The notes under the pieces are model-generated. The model searched no databases. It saw only the letters and a list, made by a program, of their open reading frames with translations, and was not told where the DNA came from. This document shows, one piece after another, positions 16,100 through 24,888 of a DNA stretch of 51,276 nt (within the stretch, counting starts at the first letter, position 1; each line of letters begins with the position of its first letter). The position numbers were made by a program, and so were the translations under genes. The stretch is from Rhodospirillales bacterium (GTDB taxonomy: Bacteria; Pseudomonadota; Alphaproteobacteria; BOG-932; Roseiterribacteraceae): the NCBI GenBank assembly GCA_003165335.1, contig PLTD01000153.1, positions 1-51,276 of the forward strand, written 5' to 3'.

Positions 16100-16981
16100 T
16101 CAAGCGGCTACAGACAATCCCAGCCTCAACCTTGCGCAGGTAAGGGTGTTGGCCAGAAGGCAGGCAATTGTCATCGGGCCGACACCGCCGGGAACGGGGG
16201 TGATCGCGCCTGCGACTTCTACAGCTTCGTCGAAAGCGACATCGCCAACCAATCGCGTGCCGCCGCCATCCTTCGGCACGCGATTTATGCCGACATCGAT
16301 CACCGTCGCTCCCGGCTTGATCCAGGCGCCTCTTACCATTTGCGGCCGGCCGACAGCGACAACAAGCAAATCGGCCCGCCGGCATGTCGAAGGCAGGTCG
16401 CGCGTTTGCGAGTGGGCGATCGTGACAGTGCAATTTTCTCCCAGCAAAAGTTGGGCGACAGGGCGTCCGACCAGAACGGATCGACCGACGACCACTACAT
16501 CCAATCCTTGCAGGCTCTCGTGAACCGTTTTTGCCAAAATCACGCAACCCAGCGGCGTACAGGGCACCAGTCCGGCCTTGCCCGCAGCGAGATAGCCCAC
16601 ATTAATTGGGTGCAGACCGTCTACATCCTTTTCGGGCGCGATCGCAGTGAGAATGCGTTCAGACGAAATTTGTGGAGGCAATGGCAATTGCACCAGGATA
16701 CCATGCACGTCGGGGCGAGCGTTCAGTTCACCGATCAATTCCAGAAGTGCATGCTCAGATAGGCTTTCCGGCAGTCGATACTCGAATGAGGCCATGCCCG
16801 CCTCACGCGTTTGCGTGGCCTTATTGCGGACATAGACCTCGCTGGCCGGGTCGTTGCCGACCAGGACTACGGCAAGGCCTGGGACGACGCCGTGGTCCCG
16901 CTTGAGTTCTGCGACATCCACAGCAATTTGCGCCCGCAGTCTAGCCGCCTCGGCCTTTCCGTCGATGATACGCGCCGTCAT
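16100..16981 (-). CDS. folD: Bifunctional methylenetetrahydrofolate dehydrogenase/cyclohydrolase
   Basis: Cytosolic one-carbon enzyme: NADP-dependent oxidation of 5,10-methylene-THF, then hydrolysis to 10-formyl-THF. The 293-residue protein has the [15 protein letters not shown] segment with the catalytic Lys and Tyr, the family signature [10 protein letters not shown], the DVDGLHP and [12 protein letters not shown] (NADP-binding) motifs, and the terminal signature [12 protein letters not shown] chose ATG 16981 ([11 protein letters not shown]), which matches other FolD starts and has GGGAGA upstream; ATG 17002 adds seven residues. It is divergent from the sensor kinase gene across a 311-bp gap. 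Confidence 0.95.
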   Translation of the reverse strand: MTARIIDGKAEAARLRAQIAVDVAELKRDHGVVPGLAVVLVGNDPASEVYVRNKATQTREAGMASFEYRLPESLSEHALLELIGELNARPDVHGILVQLPLPPQISSERILTAIAPEKDVDGLHPINVGYLAAGKAGLVPCTPLGCVILAKTVHESLQGLDVVVVGRSVLVGRPVAQLLLGENCTVTIAHSQTRDLPSTCRRADLLVVAVGRPQMVRGAWIKPGATVIDVGINRVPKDGGGTRLVGDVAFDEAVEVAGAITPVPGGVGPMTIACLLANTLTCARLRLGLSVAA

Positions 16982-17112
16982 CCGTTCAATTCTCCCGCTC
17001 ATCTCTTCGCGAAGCCCTTACGATCTCGCGCCGAACATGCCAGTTCGGGCGGCTCGCGGAAACCCCCTAAAGAGACTCGCAGAACTTTGTCGGTCGGCGA
17101 GCATATCTAAAT

Positions 17113-17138
17113 AAATCATGTGATTTCAATAATATAAT
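17113..17138. promoter_or_regulatory. Dyad AAATCA-TG-TGATTT next to a TATAAT box
   Basis: A perfect 6-bp-arm dyad (17113-17126) is followed 6 bp later by TATAAT (17133-17138) and then by the 8-bp palindrome TGACGTCA (17145-17152), in the AT-rich gap between folD and the sensor kinase gene. No good -35 box stands at the right distance from the TATAAT, so a regulator bound at the dyad could be needed for promoter use. The regulator is unknown. Confidence 0.4.
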
Positions 17139-17151
17139 AAACAGTGACGTC

Positions 17152-17283
17152 ATGACTCGCCTAGTCGAATTATCGATTTCGGACTTGAATGCGATTTCAG
17201 TTGCAAATGCCATCGGCGCTGTACTAGGGGGAAAGCCGGCCTGGAGCGGACAAATCCTTTATGTGCGGCGCTCGTCGGAGTAA
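17152..17283 (+). CDS. Possible 43-residue leader or small protein before the kinase
   Basis: An ATG frame of 43 codons (starting MTRLVELSISDLNAIS, ending YVRRSSE) lies between the AT-rich promoter-like region and the kinase, stopping 9 bp before the kinase ATG. Spacing would allow translational coupling. There is no clear ribosome-binding site, codon use is not decisive, and I recognise no family. It may be only untranslated leader. Confidence 0.25.
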   Translation: MTRLVELSISDLNAISVANAIGAVLGGKPAWSGQILYVRRSSE

Positions 17284-17292
17284 TGCTTAAAC

Positions 17293-19752
17293 ATGGAAGC
17301 CGCCTCAATGTTCGTCGATCGAACCGCCGTTCCTTTTCCGGCGGGAAACGGGGAGATGGCGGGGCGTGTGCGCGATTTCGACTGGTCCGCGACTGATCTT
17401 GGCCCGATCACGCTTTGGTCGCAAAGCCTAAAGACCGCTGTCGAACTGATGCTCGCCTCACCTTTGCCAATGGTGATGCTGTGGGGCGTTGACGGGGTCA
17501 TGCTTTACAATGACGGCTATGCTTCCTTTGCCGGGCACCGCCATCCCGCCTCCTTCGGGGCAAAAGTGTCTGACCATTGGCCGGAGGCCGCAGATCTCAA
17601 CCGCAGAGTCATTGCCACTGGCCTGGCAGGAAGCCCGATATCGTTCGAAGGTCAGCATCTTGTGCGCAATCGAAACGGTGCCGTCGCAGATGCATGGGTA
17701 AACCTTACTTACGTGCCGGTTCGCGATGAACGCGGGATACCCATCGCAATATTGGGTTCGGTCATCGAAACTACGGACGAGGATGTCGCCAAGCAGCGGC
17801 TCAAGGAAAGTGAAGAACAGTTTCGCACCTTGGCCGAGGCGATTCCCAATCATGCCTGGGCCGGTGAGCCCGATGGAATGCTCAACTGGTTCAACCGACG
17901 GGCCTACGAATATACCGGTGCCGCGCCCGGAGAACTCGACGGAGAAAACTGGGCGAAGGTCGTTCATCCCGAAGATTTGTCGCGCACGACGCAGGCCTGG
18001 GCGCGCTCAATCGCAAACGGAAGTCCCTATGAGGTTGAGTTCAGGTTAAGACGCGCCGACGGGGCCTATCGCTGGTTTCTTGCCCGCGCCACCCCGGTGC
18101 GCAACGACACCGGCAGGATCGTACGCTGGATCGGGACCAATACCGATATTATGAGCCAACGCGAGTCTGCAGAAGGGCAGCGGGCGCTGAATCAATCGCT
18201 TGAGGCCCGCGTCGCAGAGCGGACGGCCGATCGCGACCGCATGTGGCGACTAAGCCAGGACCTGATGGTTGTGGTCGCCGACGGGGACGATGTCGTAATT
18301 GAAGCTGTGAATCCCGCCTGGCTGCGTTTGCTGGGCTGGACCGAAGCCGAACTGGTGGGGCGGTCGGCAGTCGATTTTGTGCATCCCGACGATATGACTC
18401 TCGCACGCTCAAATCGCCGCCCCTATGTGGAGGAAATCGACGAAGACGGACGAACCCTGCGGCGTTACCATAATCGTTATCGCCACAAGCAGGGCGGTTG
18501 GCGGTGGATTTCATGGACGGTCGTTGCTGCCGACGGAGTTCTTCAGGGAGTAGGCCGCGACGTCACCGAAGAGCGAGAGCAGGCAGAAGCCCTTGCGCTC
18601 GCCGAGTCACAATTGCGGCAGGCACAAAAGATGGAAGCCGTTGGGCAGTTGACCGGCGGGATTGCGCACGATTTCAACAATATGCTTTCGATCGTAATCA
18701 GCAGCCTTGGCCTCCTGAAGCGACGGTTGGCTAAGGGTGATTCTAATGTCGAGCGATTTGCCGACAGCGCCTTGGAGGGCGCCAATCGCGCTGCTTCGCT
18801 GACCCATCGCCTGCTCGCGTTCTCGCGGCAGCAGCCGTTAAAGCCCGAGCCGATCGAGCCAGGAAGGCTGGTTTCCGGGCTCGCAGAAATGATAATGCGC
18901 ACGCTCGGTGAGACGATAAAGGTTGAAACTGTTCTCGGGGCGGGGCTTTGGCGCACGCATGCCGACCCCCACCAACTCGAAAGCGCTATTCTGAACCTAG
19001 CCGTCAACGCGCGGGACGCCATGGCGGACGGCGGGAAACTGACGATCGAAACGGCCAACACAGATATGGATGCGCGCTACGCCGCCCAGCATCCGGGCGT
19101 CGCGGCCGGGCAGTATGTGATGATCGCGGTCACCGATACTGGCTCCGGAATGGATGCCGATGTGGTCGCCAAGGCCTTTGAACCTTTTTTTACGACAAAG
19201 GATGTAGGCAAGGGAACCGGACTCGGTCTCAGTCAGGTCTACGGTTTCGTCCGGCAGTCTGGCGGGCATGTAAAAATTTATAGCGAGGTCGACCACGGGA
19301 CAGTGGTCAAACTTTACCTTCCCCGATTTATGGGCGGACAACGAGACCTGACCGAAATGGCGCCCAAATCGTTGGTCTACGCTGACGAGGCGATCACAAT
19401 TCTATTGGTCGAAGACGAGCCTGCGGTAAGGCAGCTTGGCGTCGAAGCGTTAAACGAGCTCGGCTATCGCGTGTTGGAAGCAGATAACGCGGCCTCTGCC
19501 CTGCAGCTCTTGGAGCGGCACGACGATATTTCGCTGCTGTTCACCGACGTCGTAATGCCCGAGGTCAATGGCCGAAAGCTGGCGGAAGAGGCGATACGCA
19601 GAAGGCCCGGGCTGAGAGTACTTTTTACCACCGGATATACGCGTAACGCCGTTGTTCATAACGGGGTGCTGGATCCGGGGGTCGAGCTGCTGGGAAAACC
19701 TTTCACGATCGAACAATTGAGCGCGAAGCTTCGCGCGGTTTTAGAGGCCTAA
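17293..19752 (+). CDS. Hybrid sensor histidine kinase with PAS domains and receiver
   Basis: 819-residue soluble signalling protein. An N-terminal PAS-like region (about 15-160) is of the type FDWSATDLGPITLWS, followed by a PAS/PAC domain (about 170-295), a short coiled coil (LEARVAERTADRDRM), and another PAS (about 315-430). Then comes the histidine kinase core with phospho-acceptor H459 in GIAHDFNN, N box NLAVNARDAM, G1 DTGSGMD and G2 GTGLGLSQ. The C-terminal receiver has acidic VEDEP, phospho-acceptor D752 (LFTDVVMPEVNG) and GKPFT. No membrane segment, so it reads a cytosolic cue such as redox state, ligand or light. No separate response-regulator gene adjoins; output may go through a distant partner. 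Confidence 0.93.
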   Translation: MEAASMFVDRTAVPFPAGNGEMAGRVRDFDWSATDLGPITLWSQSLKTAVELMLASPLPMVMLWGVDGVMLYNDGYASFAGHRHPASFGAKVSDHWPEAADLNRRVIATGLAGSPISFEGQHLVRNRNGAVADAWVNLTYVPVRDERGIPIAILGSVIETTDEDVAKQRLKESEEQFRTLAEAIPNHAWAGEPDGMLNWFNRRAYEYTGAAPGELDGENWAKVVHPEDLSRTTQAWARSIANGSPYEVEFRLRRADGAYRWFLARATPVRNDTGRIVRWIGTNTDIMSQRESAEGQRALNQSLEARVAERTADRDRMWRLSQDLMVVVADGDDVVIEAVNPAWLRLLGWTEAELVGRSAVDFVHPDDMTLARSNRRPYVEEIDEDGRTLRRYHNRYRHKQGGWRWISWTVVAADGVLQGVGRDVTEEREQAEALALAESQLRQAQKMEAVGQLTGGIAHDFNNMLSIVISSLGLLKRRLAKGDSNVERFADSALEGANRAASLTHRLLAFSRQQPLKPEPIEPGRLVSGLAEMIMRTLGETIKVETVLGAGLWRTHADPHQLESAILNLAVNARDAMADGGKLTIETANTDMDARYAAQHPGVAAGQYVMIAVTDTGSGMDADVVAKAFEPFFTTKDVGKGTGLGLSQVYGFVRQSGGHVKIYSEVDHGTVVKLYLPRFMGGQRDLTEMAPKSLVYADEAITILLVEDEPAVRQLGVEALNELGYRVLEADNAASALQLLERHDDISLLFTDVVMPEVNGRKLAEEAIRRRPGLRVLFTTGYTRNAVVHNGVLDPGVELLGKPFTIEQLSAKLRAVLEA

Positions 19753-19884
19753 TCATCGCCTTCGGCCTCGCGGCCATGCGGGAACATCAGCCGCTAACAT
19801 TGCAAAGGCGCAGGCTTTCTGGCAGCAACCCGCTTGGGCTGGTTGGGAAAGGGCGAACTGCCCGACCGGACGACACAGCGCACC

Positions 19885-19912
19885 TTACCAGCCGACGAAC
19901 CTGCGATATAAA
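19885..19912 (+). promoter_or_regulatory. Candidate promoter of the glycan cluster
   Basis: TTACCA (19885-19890) and TATAAA (19907-19912) with a 16-bp spacer sit about 50 bp before the ABC permease start. It is the best match in the 208-bp gap between the sensor kinase and the cluster, but both boxes and the spacer are off consensus. Confidence 0.35.
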
Positions 19913-19960
19913 GGCAGGCAATCGGGCCGATGAGCAATTCAGCACCCAATCAGGAAATAG

Positions 19961-20821
19961 ATGACACAGTTCGAAATTGGTGACGGCGCAATCGAAGGAG
20001 CCGGCCCGCTACCAAAGCCGCCAACAATGGCCGTACATTTGGCGCTGGCCTGGAATGATTTCGATACCAGCCTGAGCAGTTGGCGTATGTGGCTGCTGCT
20101 CGGGATGAACGATATCCGTCAGCGTTATCGCCGGTCACGTTTAGGTCAATTTTGGATCACGCTTGCCATGGCGACGACCATCGTCTCTTTGGGCCTGCTC
20201 TATGCCTATTTGTTCAAACAACCCTTGGCTCAATATCTGCCTTACCTGGGAACCAGCTTTGTCGTTTGGGGGCTCTTGTCCAGCGTCGTCTTGGACTCAT
20301 GTTGGGTATTTATCAGCGCCGAGGGGTTTTTGAGGCAGGTGCCGCTTGCGAAATCCGTTTTTGTGCACCGTATGCTCGTTCGAAATGGCGTTATTTTTCT
20401 GCATAACATCATCATCTTGCCGCCGATCTATCTGATATTTGGCGTTCCCCTGGGCTGGACATTGATGCTGGCGTTTCTTGGAATCGCTCTAATCCTACTT
20501 AACGGCGTTTGGATCGGCCTTCTTCTTGGCACGATCTGCGCTCGCTTTCGCGATATGCCCCAGATCATCGCGAGCTTAATGCAAGTTGTATTTTACCTGA
20601 CACCGGTGATGTGGCGTCCGTCGCAATTGCCGCAACGGGTCAGTTGGTTGACTAACTTCAACCCGTTTCAGAGCTTTCTCGATATTGTACGGGACCCTTT
20701 GCTGGGCAACCTGCCGCCCCTGATTGCCTGGAAAGTGGCTGGTGCGGTCACGCTCGTTGGTTTTGCCGTGGCGACCCTGATTTTCTCGCGCTTTCGGGCG
20801 CGCATCGTTTATTGGCTGTAA
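19961..20821 (+). CDS. ABC-2 type permease for polysaccharide/polyol-phosphate export (Wzm/KpsM-like)
   Basis: Inner-membrane subunit of an ABC glycan exporter, 286 residues. After a hydrophilic N terminus the family motif around NDIRQRYRRSRLGQFWITL stands at about residue 45-65, followed by six hydrophobic segments; the FYLTPVMWRP segment and the late FNPFQSFLDIVRDPLLG loop are typical of Wzm/KpsM proteins. It is followed after 4 bp by its ATPase gene, so the two form one transporter. It would move a lipid-linked or otherwise finished glycan across the inner membrane, consistent with the glycosyltransferases and acyltransferases downstream. Confidence 0.9.
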   Translation: MTQFEIGDGAIEGAGPLPKPPTMAVHLALAWNDFDTSLSSWRMWLLLGMNDIRQRYRRSRLGQFWITLAMATTIVSLGLLYAYLFKQPLAQYLPYLGTSFVVWGLLSSVVLDSCWVFISAEGFLRQVPLAKSVFVHRMLVRNGVIFLHNIIILPPIYLIFGVPLGWTLMLAFLGIALILLNGVWIGLLLGTICARFRDMPQIIASLMQVVFYLTPVMWRPSQLPQRVSWLTNFNPFQSFLDIVRDPLLGNLPPLIAWKVAGAVTLVGFAVATLIFSRFRARIVYWL

Positions 20822-20825
20822 CCTT

Positions 20826-21572
20826 ATGGCATCCATCACTCTCGACCGCGTTACCGTCGACTTTCCGATCTACAACGCGAAAAAACGGTCGCTGAAATCC
20901 GAAATCTTCCGGCGTACTGTCGGCGGCCGCATTGAGGCAAACCAGGACAGCCGCGTGTCGGTAATGGCTCTGCGCGACATCAGCATGCAGATTAATGATG
21001 GTGACCGGCTGGGCCTCATAGGGCGCAACGGTGCCGGTAAGTCCACATTGTTGCGCGTTCTGTCCGGTGTGTACGAGCCGCCGATCGGGCGAACTGTGAT
21101 CAGTGGTACGGTTTCGTCTCTAACCGATATTGCGATGGGGATGGATCCAGAGGCGACGGGATATGAGAATATTCTGTTGCGCAGCGTTTTCCTGGGCGTG
21201 TCGGTTAAGCAAGCCCATGCAAATGTAGCCGAGATTGAGGAATTCACCGGGCTGGGCAATTTTCTCAAGCTGCCGATGCGCACCTATTCGAGCGGGATGA
21301 TGGTGCGGCTGGCCTTTGCCATCAGCACGGCTGTAACACCCGAAATTCTGATTATGGATGAGTTAATCGGGGCCGGCGATGCTGCTTTTTTTGCCAAAGC
21401 GGAGGAGCGGCTAAACCGTCTAATAGGAAGTACCCGCATCCTTGTGATCGCATCGCACGCGGACACCATGCTGCAGCGGCTTTGCAACAAAGCTGCGCTG
21501 ATGGATGAAGGAAGACTGCAGATGATCGGTCCTGTCGATGAAGTTCTTGCCGCTTACCAGGCGATGGTCTGA
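20826..21572 (+). CDS. ABC transporter ATPase for polysaccharide export (Wzt/KpsT-like)
   Basis: ATP-hydrolysing partner of the preceding permease, 248 residues. Walker A is GRNGAGKST, the signature is in the form YSSGMMVRLAFA typical of KpsT/Wzt, Walker B is EILIMDE and the switch His is in VIASHAD. It ends right after the nucleotide-binding domain, so it lacks the C-terminal carbohydrate-binding domain by which long Wzt proteins recognise a capped O-antigen. Substrate selection must therefore lie elsewhere, or export is not coupled to chain-end capping. The 158 bp after it hold no gene that I can support. Confidence 0.92.
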   Translation: MASITLDRVTVDFPIYNAKKRSLKSEIFRRTVGGRIEANQDSRVSVMALRDISMQINDGDRLGLIGRNGAGKSTLLRVLSGVYEPPIGRTVISGTVSSLTDIAMGMDPEATGYENILLRSVFLGVSVKQAHANVAEIEEFTGLGNFLKLPMRTYSSGMMVRLAFAISTAVTPEILIMDELIGAGDAAFFAKAEERLNRLIGSTRILVIASHADTMLQRLCNKAALMDEGRLQMIGPVDEVLAAYQAMV

Positions 21573-21730
21573 GATGTTTATCGGGCTATCGATACGTCGC
21601 GTGATCATGCCTTGATCGTCGAAAGATGTATGTCTAGGTTGCCGAACAAATAGTGCTGCACCATCGCGAGGCGGATACCACCGAAGCGGATGTATGTGCC
21701 GTAACGCTTGGAAATCGATAAGTCCATTAT

Positions 21731-23587
21731 ATGGATGAGGTAAAAGAACGTCAGATTGCCATGAGGTTTATTCTCCACTCAGAGATCGATGCAAATTCCA
21801 TACGAGAGAATTTAGGCAAGCCGGAATACAGCTATTATTTCGTGCTGGAGGCGTTTCGTCCTGTCCTTGAACTGTTGGGGCCGGTCACGCTAGTTCGACG
21901 TCCTGAGGAAGAGGTCGATACGATATTCGAAGCTTCCGCGGCGAAAAGTGAAAGCTGCGTCTTCATCTCGTTCTCACCACCGAACGCAGTTCCGCTTGAT
22001 CTCAAATGCCCGACCATCGTCGTTTTCGCGTGGGAGTTCAGCACTCTTCCCGATGGCGGGTGGGCTAATGCCGATCCGCGCGACGACTGGCGGTTAGTGT
22101 TCGCGAAGCTAGGCTTTGCGATCTCGCTGTCGACCTATACGGCGCAGGTCGTGAGGGCGGCTATGGGTGAAGATTTTCCGATCTTTGCGATCGCGGCGCC
22201 AGTGTGTGACCGTCTGCCTAGACCGGCTTTTCCCGTCGACTCAAGGCCCGTCATCCCGGCTTGCGAAGTCCTGATTCGCGGCACTGTGATCGATAGCGGC
22301 GACTATGCGCTTTCGCCAGACCAAGTGATTGGGCCGATTTTTCCACCGCCGTCGATAAGACCGACGCTCATGGACCTGGCGGCTGAGGAAATGGCCCCGG
22401 TATTGGCCGCGGCAGCCGCGAAGGCGGCAGCAGCCGAAGCGGCTGCAATCGCGGAGGCGGCTGCGGCAGAGGCGGCTGCAATCGCGGAGGCGGCTGCGGC
22501 AGATGCCGCAAGGATGGCTGCTGCTGCGGCAGCCGAAGCGGCAGCGGTGCTTACCATCATCGCGCAGCGCCGCAGGCTTCGCTACCGTCTCGCCGCGACA
22601 AAACGCTATGCCCTGGAATGGTACCGCGAGGTGATTCGGGATTTGCTGCCGCGCTGGCTGTCGCTCGGCATCGGCCGTGGGGGCGCGTTGGCGGAAATGG
22701 TCTATCGGCGCCTTTCCGGCTCGACACAGCCTCCATCGCCACCACCTCCACCTCCACCTCCACCACCACCGCCTCCTCCTCCTCCTCCTCCTCTTCGGCC
22801 ACCACCACCACCACCACCACCGCCGTCTGCTCCGCCATTGCGGGTGCGATTGGGGGGCGTGGTCTATACCTCGATGCTGAACCCCACCGATGGACGTAAA
22901 AACTGGCACGACATACTAACGGCGTTCTGTTGGGCATTCCGCGACGTCGAAGACGCGACGCTGGTGCTGAAAATGGTTAAGGGTGATCCGCACTCTTATC
23001 GGCGGGACCTGTTCCTGATTCTGGCGCGACTGTCACCATTCAAGTGCCGGGTCGTCACGATGGACGGGTTTCTCGAGGACGCCGACTATCGCCTGTTGAC
23101 CGAAGCCACGAGCTTTTACGTCAATGCGTCGAACGCTGAAGGTCTTTGTTTGCCGCTGATGGAATTCATGTGCGCTGGAAAGCCGGTGATAGCGCCGCGC
23201 CACACCGCGATGGCCGATTATATCGACGATACCGCCGCCTTCATCGTCGGCGCGACTCCCGAGCACAATGTCTGGCCAAACGACCCGCGGCACCTTTACT
23301 CCACAATGCGCATGCGCCTCCAGTGGGATACTCTGGTCGCCGCTTTCGAGGAGAGTTACCGTGTCGCGACGCACGCGCCCCAACGGTATGCGGACATGGG
23401 ACGCAACGCCGCCGCGATCATGAGCCGCTATTGTTCCGACGCGGTGGTGAAAGAACAACTGCGCATGGTCCTGGACCAGGTGGTTAAAGCGGGAGTGCGA
23501 CAGCAGGCGGAAGAGAGCAAGCCAGCGACCGCTAAGATTGTGGATCCGGGTTTGACCCCGGCCGTCGCAGAGCCGGAAGCAATATGA
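21731..23587 (+). CDS. Glycosyltransferase with Ala-rich and polyproline insertion
   Basis: 618-residue GT4-like glycosyltransferase, paralogous to the next gene. Shared parts are the N terminus (KPEYSYYFVLEAFRPVLE), VFAWEF, DWRLVF, then the C-terminal donor domain from about 370 (DGRKNWHDI, FKCRVVTMDGFLEDADY, and the EGLCLPLMEFMCAGKP E-x7-E motif). Between them (about 200-370) lies material absent from the paralog: an Ala/Glu helix with an 11-residue tandem repeat, a basic segment (RRRLRYRLAATKRY), and 18 prolines, Leu-Arg, then 9 prolines. The extra block could act as a spacer, coiled-coil or docking element. ATG 21761 aligns with the paralog's start and is a good alternative. It ends in an ATGA overlap with the next gene. 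Confidence 0.8.
   Translation: MDEVKERQIAMRFILHSEIDANSIRENLGKPEYSYYFVLEAFRPVLELLGPVTLVRRPEEEVDTIFEASAAKSESCVFISFSPPNAVPLDLKCPTIVVFAWEFSTLPDGGWANADPRDDWRLVFAKLGFAISLSTYTAQVVRAAMGEDFPIFAIAAPVCDRLPRPAFPVDSRPVIPACEVLIRGTVIDSGDYALSPDQVIGPIFPPPSIRPTLMDLAAEEMAPVLAAAAAKAAAAEAAAIAEAAAAEAAAIAEAAAADAARMAAAAAAEAAAVLTIIAQRRRLRYRLAATKRYALEWYREVIRDLLPRWLSLGIGRGGALAEMVYRRLSGSTQPPSPPPPPPPPPPPPPPPPPPLRPPPPPPPPPSAPPLRVRLGGVVYTSMLNPTDGRKNWHDILTAFCWAFRDVEDATLVLKMVKGDPHSYRRDLFLILARLSPFKCRVVTMDGFLEDADYRLLTEATSFYVNASNAEGLCLPLMEFMCAGKPVIAPRHTAMADYIDDTAAFIVGATPEHNVWPNDPRHLYSTMRMRLQWDTLVAAFEESYRVATHAPQRYADMGRNAAAIMSRYCSDAVVKEQLRMVLDQVVKAGVRQQAEESKPATAKIVDPGLTPAVAEPEAI
22437..22503 (+). repeat. 33-bp tandem repeat coding for AEAAAIAEAAA
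   Basis: Two near-identical copies of a 33-bp unit run in frame inside the glycosyltransferase gene, with a 30-bp identical block at 22441-22470 and 22474-22503. The period is 11 codons, so gain or loss of a unit keeps the frame. Flanking codons are also Ala/Glu-rich, giving a continuous predicted helix. Confidence 0.8.
22739..22825 (+). repeat. CCN triplet tract: 18 Pro, Leu-Arg, 9 Pro
   Basis: A triplet microsatellite of CCA, CCT and CCG codons: 18 prolines (22739-22792), CTT CGG, then 9 prolines (22799-22825). Slippage in threes would alter the linker length without breaking the gene. Translation through such a run is expected to depend on elongation factor P. Confidence 0.9.
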
Positions 23588-24888
23588 TCATCATCATCTA
23601 TTCCGAAACCTACAAAGGTGCGGTGGCCAAGCGGCTGGGTGAATCCGAATACAGCTATTATTTCGTGCTGAAGGAATACCGCCCGGTTCTTGAACGGCTT
23701 GGCATCGTGGTTGCGGTCGGCGATCCCGCCAACGAGGTTGACGCGCTCTATCGCAGCGCCGCCGCCCACGGCGAATCCTGCATCTTCCTGTCCTTTACGC
23801 CGCCCCATCAGACGCTGATCGATCTGGAGTGCCCGACGATCCCGATCTTCGCTTGGGAATTCGACACGATTCCCAGCGAAGTCTGGCACGGCGATGCGCG
23901 CAACGACTGGCGCATAGTGTTCGATAAGCTGGGCCGGGCGATAACGCATTCGGACTTCGCTGTTCGAACGGTTAAGGCGGCGATGGAGCAGGACTATCCG
24001 ATCGTGACCATTCCTGCGCCGGTTTGGGATCGTTTCGACGCTGTGCGGCAAAGAATTACGCCCTGCCCCATCTGCGCCGGAGTGGATATTAGCGTGATCG
24101 GAACCGTGGTCGACACGTTCGCGCTCGATTTTCAGGCCGAGGCACGACGGTTGCCAGCGCCGGCGGGCCCTGAGGCGCCCGCGCGCTTTACGCTGGACGG
24201 CGTCATCTATTGTTCGGTCTTCAACCCTCGGGACGGCCGCAAGAATTGGCATGACATGCTGTGCGCGTTCTGCCTCACGTTCCGCGAAAATCCGGACGCC
24301 ACGCTGGTGTTCAAGCTGACCCATCATGATCGCGCCCTGGCGTTCGAGCATATGTTGGAGACGATCTACCGGGTCTCGCCCTTCAAATGCCGGGTCATTC
24401 TCATCCTGGGTTATCTGGAGGAAGCCGATTACGAAAAAATGGTCGGCGCCACCAGCTATGCCCTCAATGCGTCGGCGGGCGAAGGGCAGTGCCTGCCGCT
24501 GATGGAATTCATGTCGGCGGGAAAACCATCGATAGCACCCCGAAACACCGCGCTGACCGATTATCTGAACGACGACAACAGCTTTCGGATCGCGTCGAGC
24601 CTCGAACCCTGGTGCTGGCCGCACGATCCGCGCCAGGCCTTCCGCACGCGACGGCACCGCATCGATTTCGCATCCCTGATGCAGGCTTACCGCGACAGTT
24701 ACGACGTCGCGAAAACCGATCCCGAGCGCTATCGGCTCATGTCCGAGCGTGCCAATCGCGATCTCGGGGCGCATTGCTCCCAAGAGTTGACCGAGGGTCG
24801 ACTGCGAGCATTTCTCGGGATCGAATCACCGTTTGCGGAGGCGAACAAGGCTCAAGCGCGCGTCGCGGCCGAAGACCTGATCACATGA
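23584..24888 (+). CDS. Glycosyltransferase (GT4-like), paralog of the preceding gene
   Basis: 434-residue cytosolic glycosyltransferase without the insertion seen in its neighbour. It starts directly with the Rossmann strand MIIIIYSETYKG and carries the same landmarks: SEYSYYFVLKEYRPVLERLG, FAWEFDTIP, DWRIVFDKLG, DGRKNWHDM, FKCRVILILGYLEEADY, and the donor-binding EGQCLPLMEFMSAGKP E-x7-E motif. Start overlaps the previous stop as ATGA and its own stop overlaps the next start the same way, so it is translationally coupled on both sides. A 24-bp stretch (23647-23670) is identical to 21824-21847, evidence of tandem duplication. Sugar and linkage are unknown. Confidence 0.87.
   Translation: MIIIIYSETYKGAVAKRLGESEYSYYFVLKEYRPVLERLGIVVAVGDPANEVDALYRSAAAHGESCIFLSFTPPHQTLIDLECPTIPIFAWEFDTIPSEVWHGDARNDWRIVFDKLGRAITHSDFAVRTVKAAMEQDYPIVTIPAPVWDRFDAVRQRITPCPICAGVDISVIGTVVDTFALDFQAEARRLPAPAGPEAPARFTLDGVIYCSVFNPRDGRKNWHDMLCAFCLTFRENPDATLVFKLTHHDRALAFEHMLETIYRVSPFKCRVILILGYLEEADYEKMVGATSYALNASAGEGQCLPLMEFMSAGKPSIAPRNTALTDYLNDDNSFRIASSLEPWCWPHDPRQAFRTRRHRIDFASLMQAYRDSYDVAKTDPERYRLMSERANRDLGAHCSQELTEGRLRAFLGIESPFAEANKAQARVAAEDLIT

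Noticed and set aside
16038-16547. N-terminal extension of the N-formylglutamate amidohydrolase frame
   Set aside because: The added residues are the out-of-frame reading of folD and its gap; the family fold begins just after ATG 16037.
22303-22937. Long antisense frames opposite the Ala/Pro-rich part, with poly-Ala, poly-Trp or poly-Glu products
   Set aside because: They arise only because the sense-strand triplet repeats stay open in other frames; the sense frame encodes a clear glycosyltransferase at both ends.
23428-24783. 451-codon minus-strand frame opposite the second glycosyltransferase
   Set aside because: It is a shadow of the real gene: arginine- and glutamate-rich with no motif, while the plus strand shows clear glycosyltransferase signatures.
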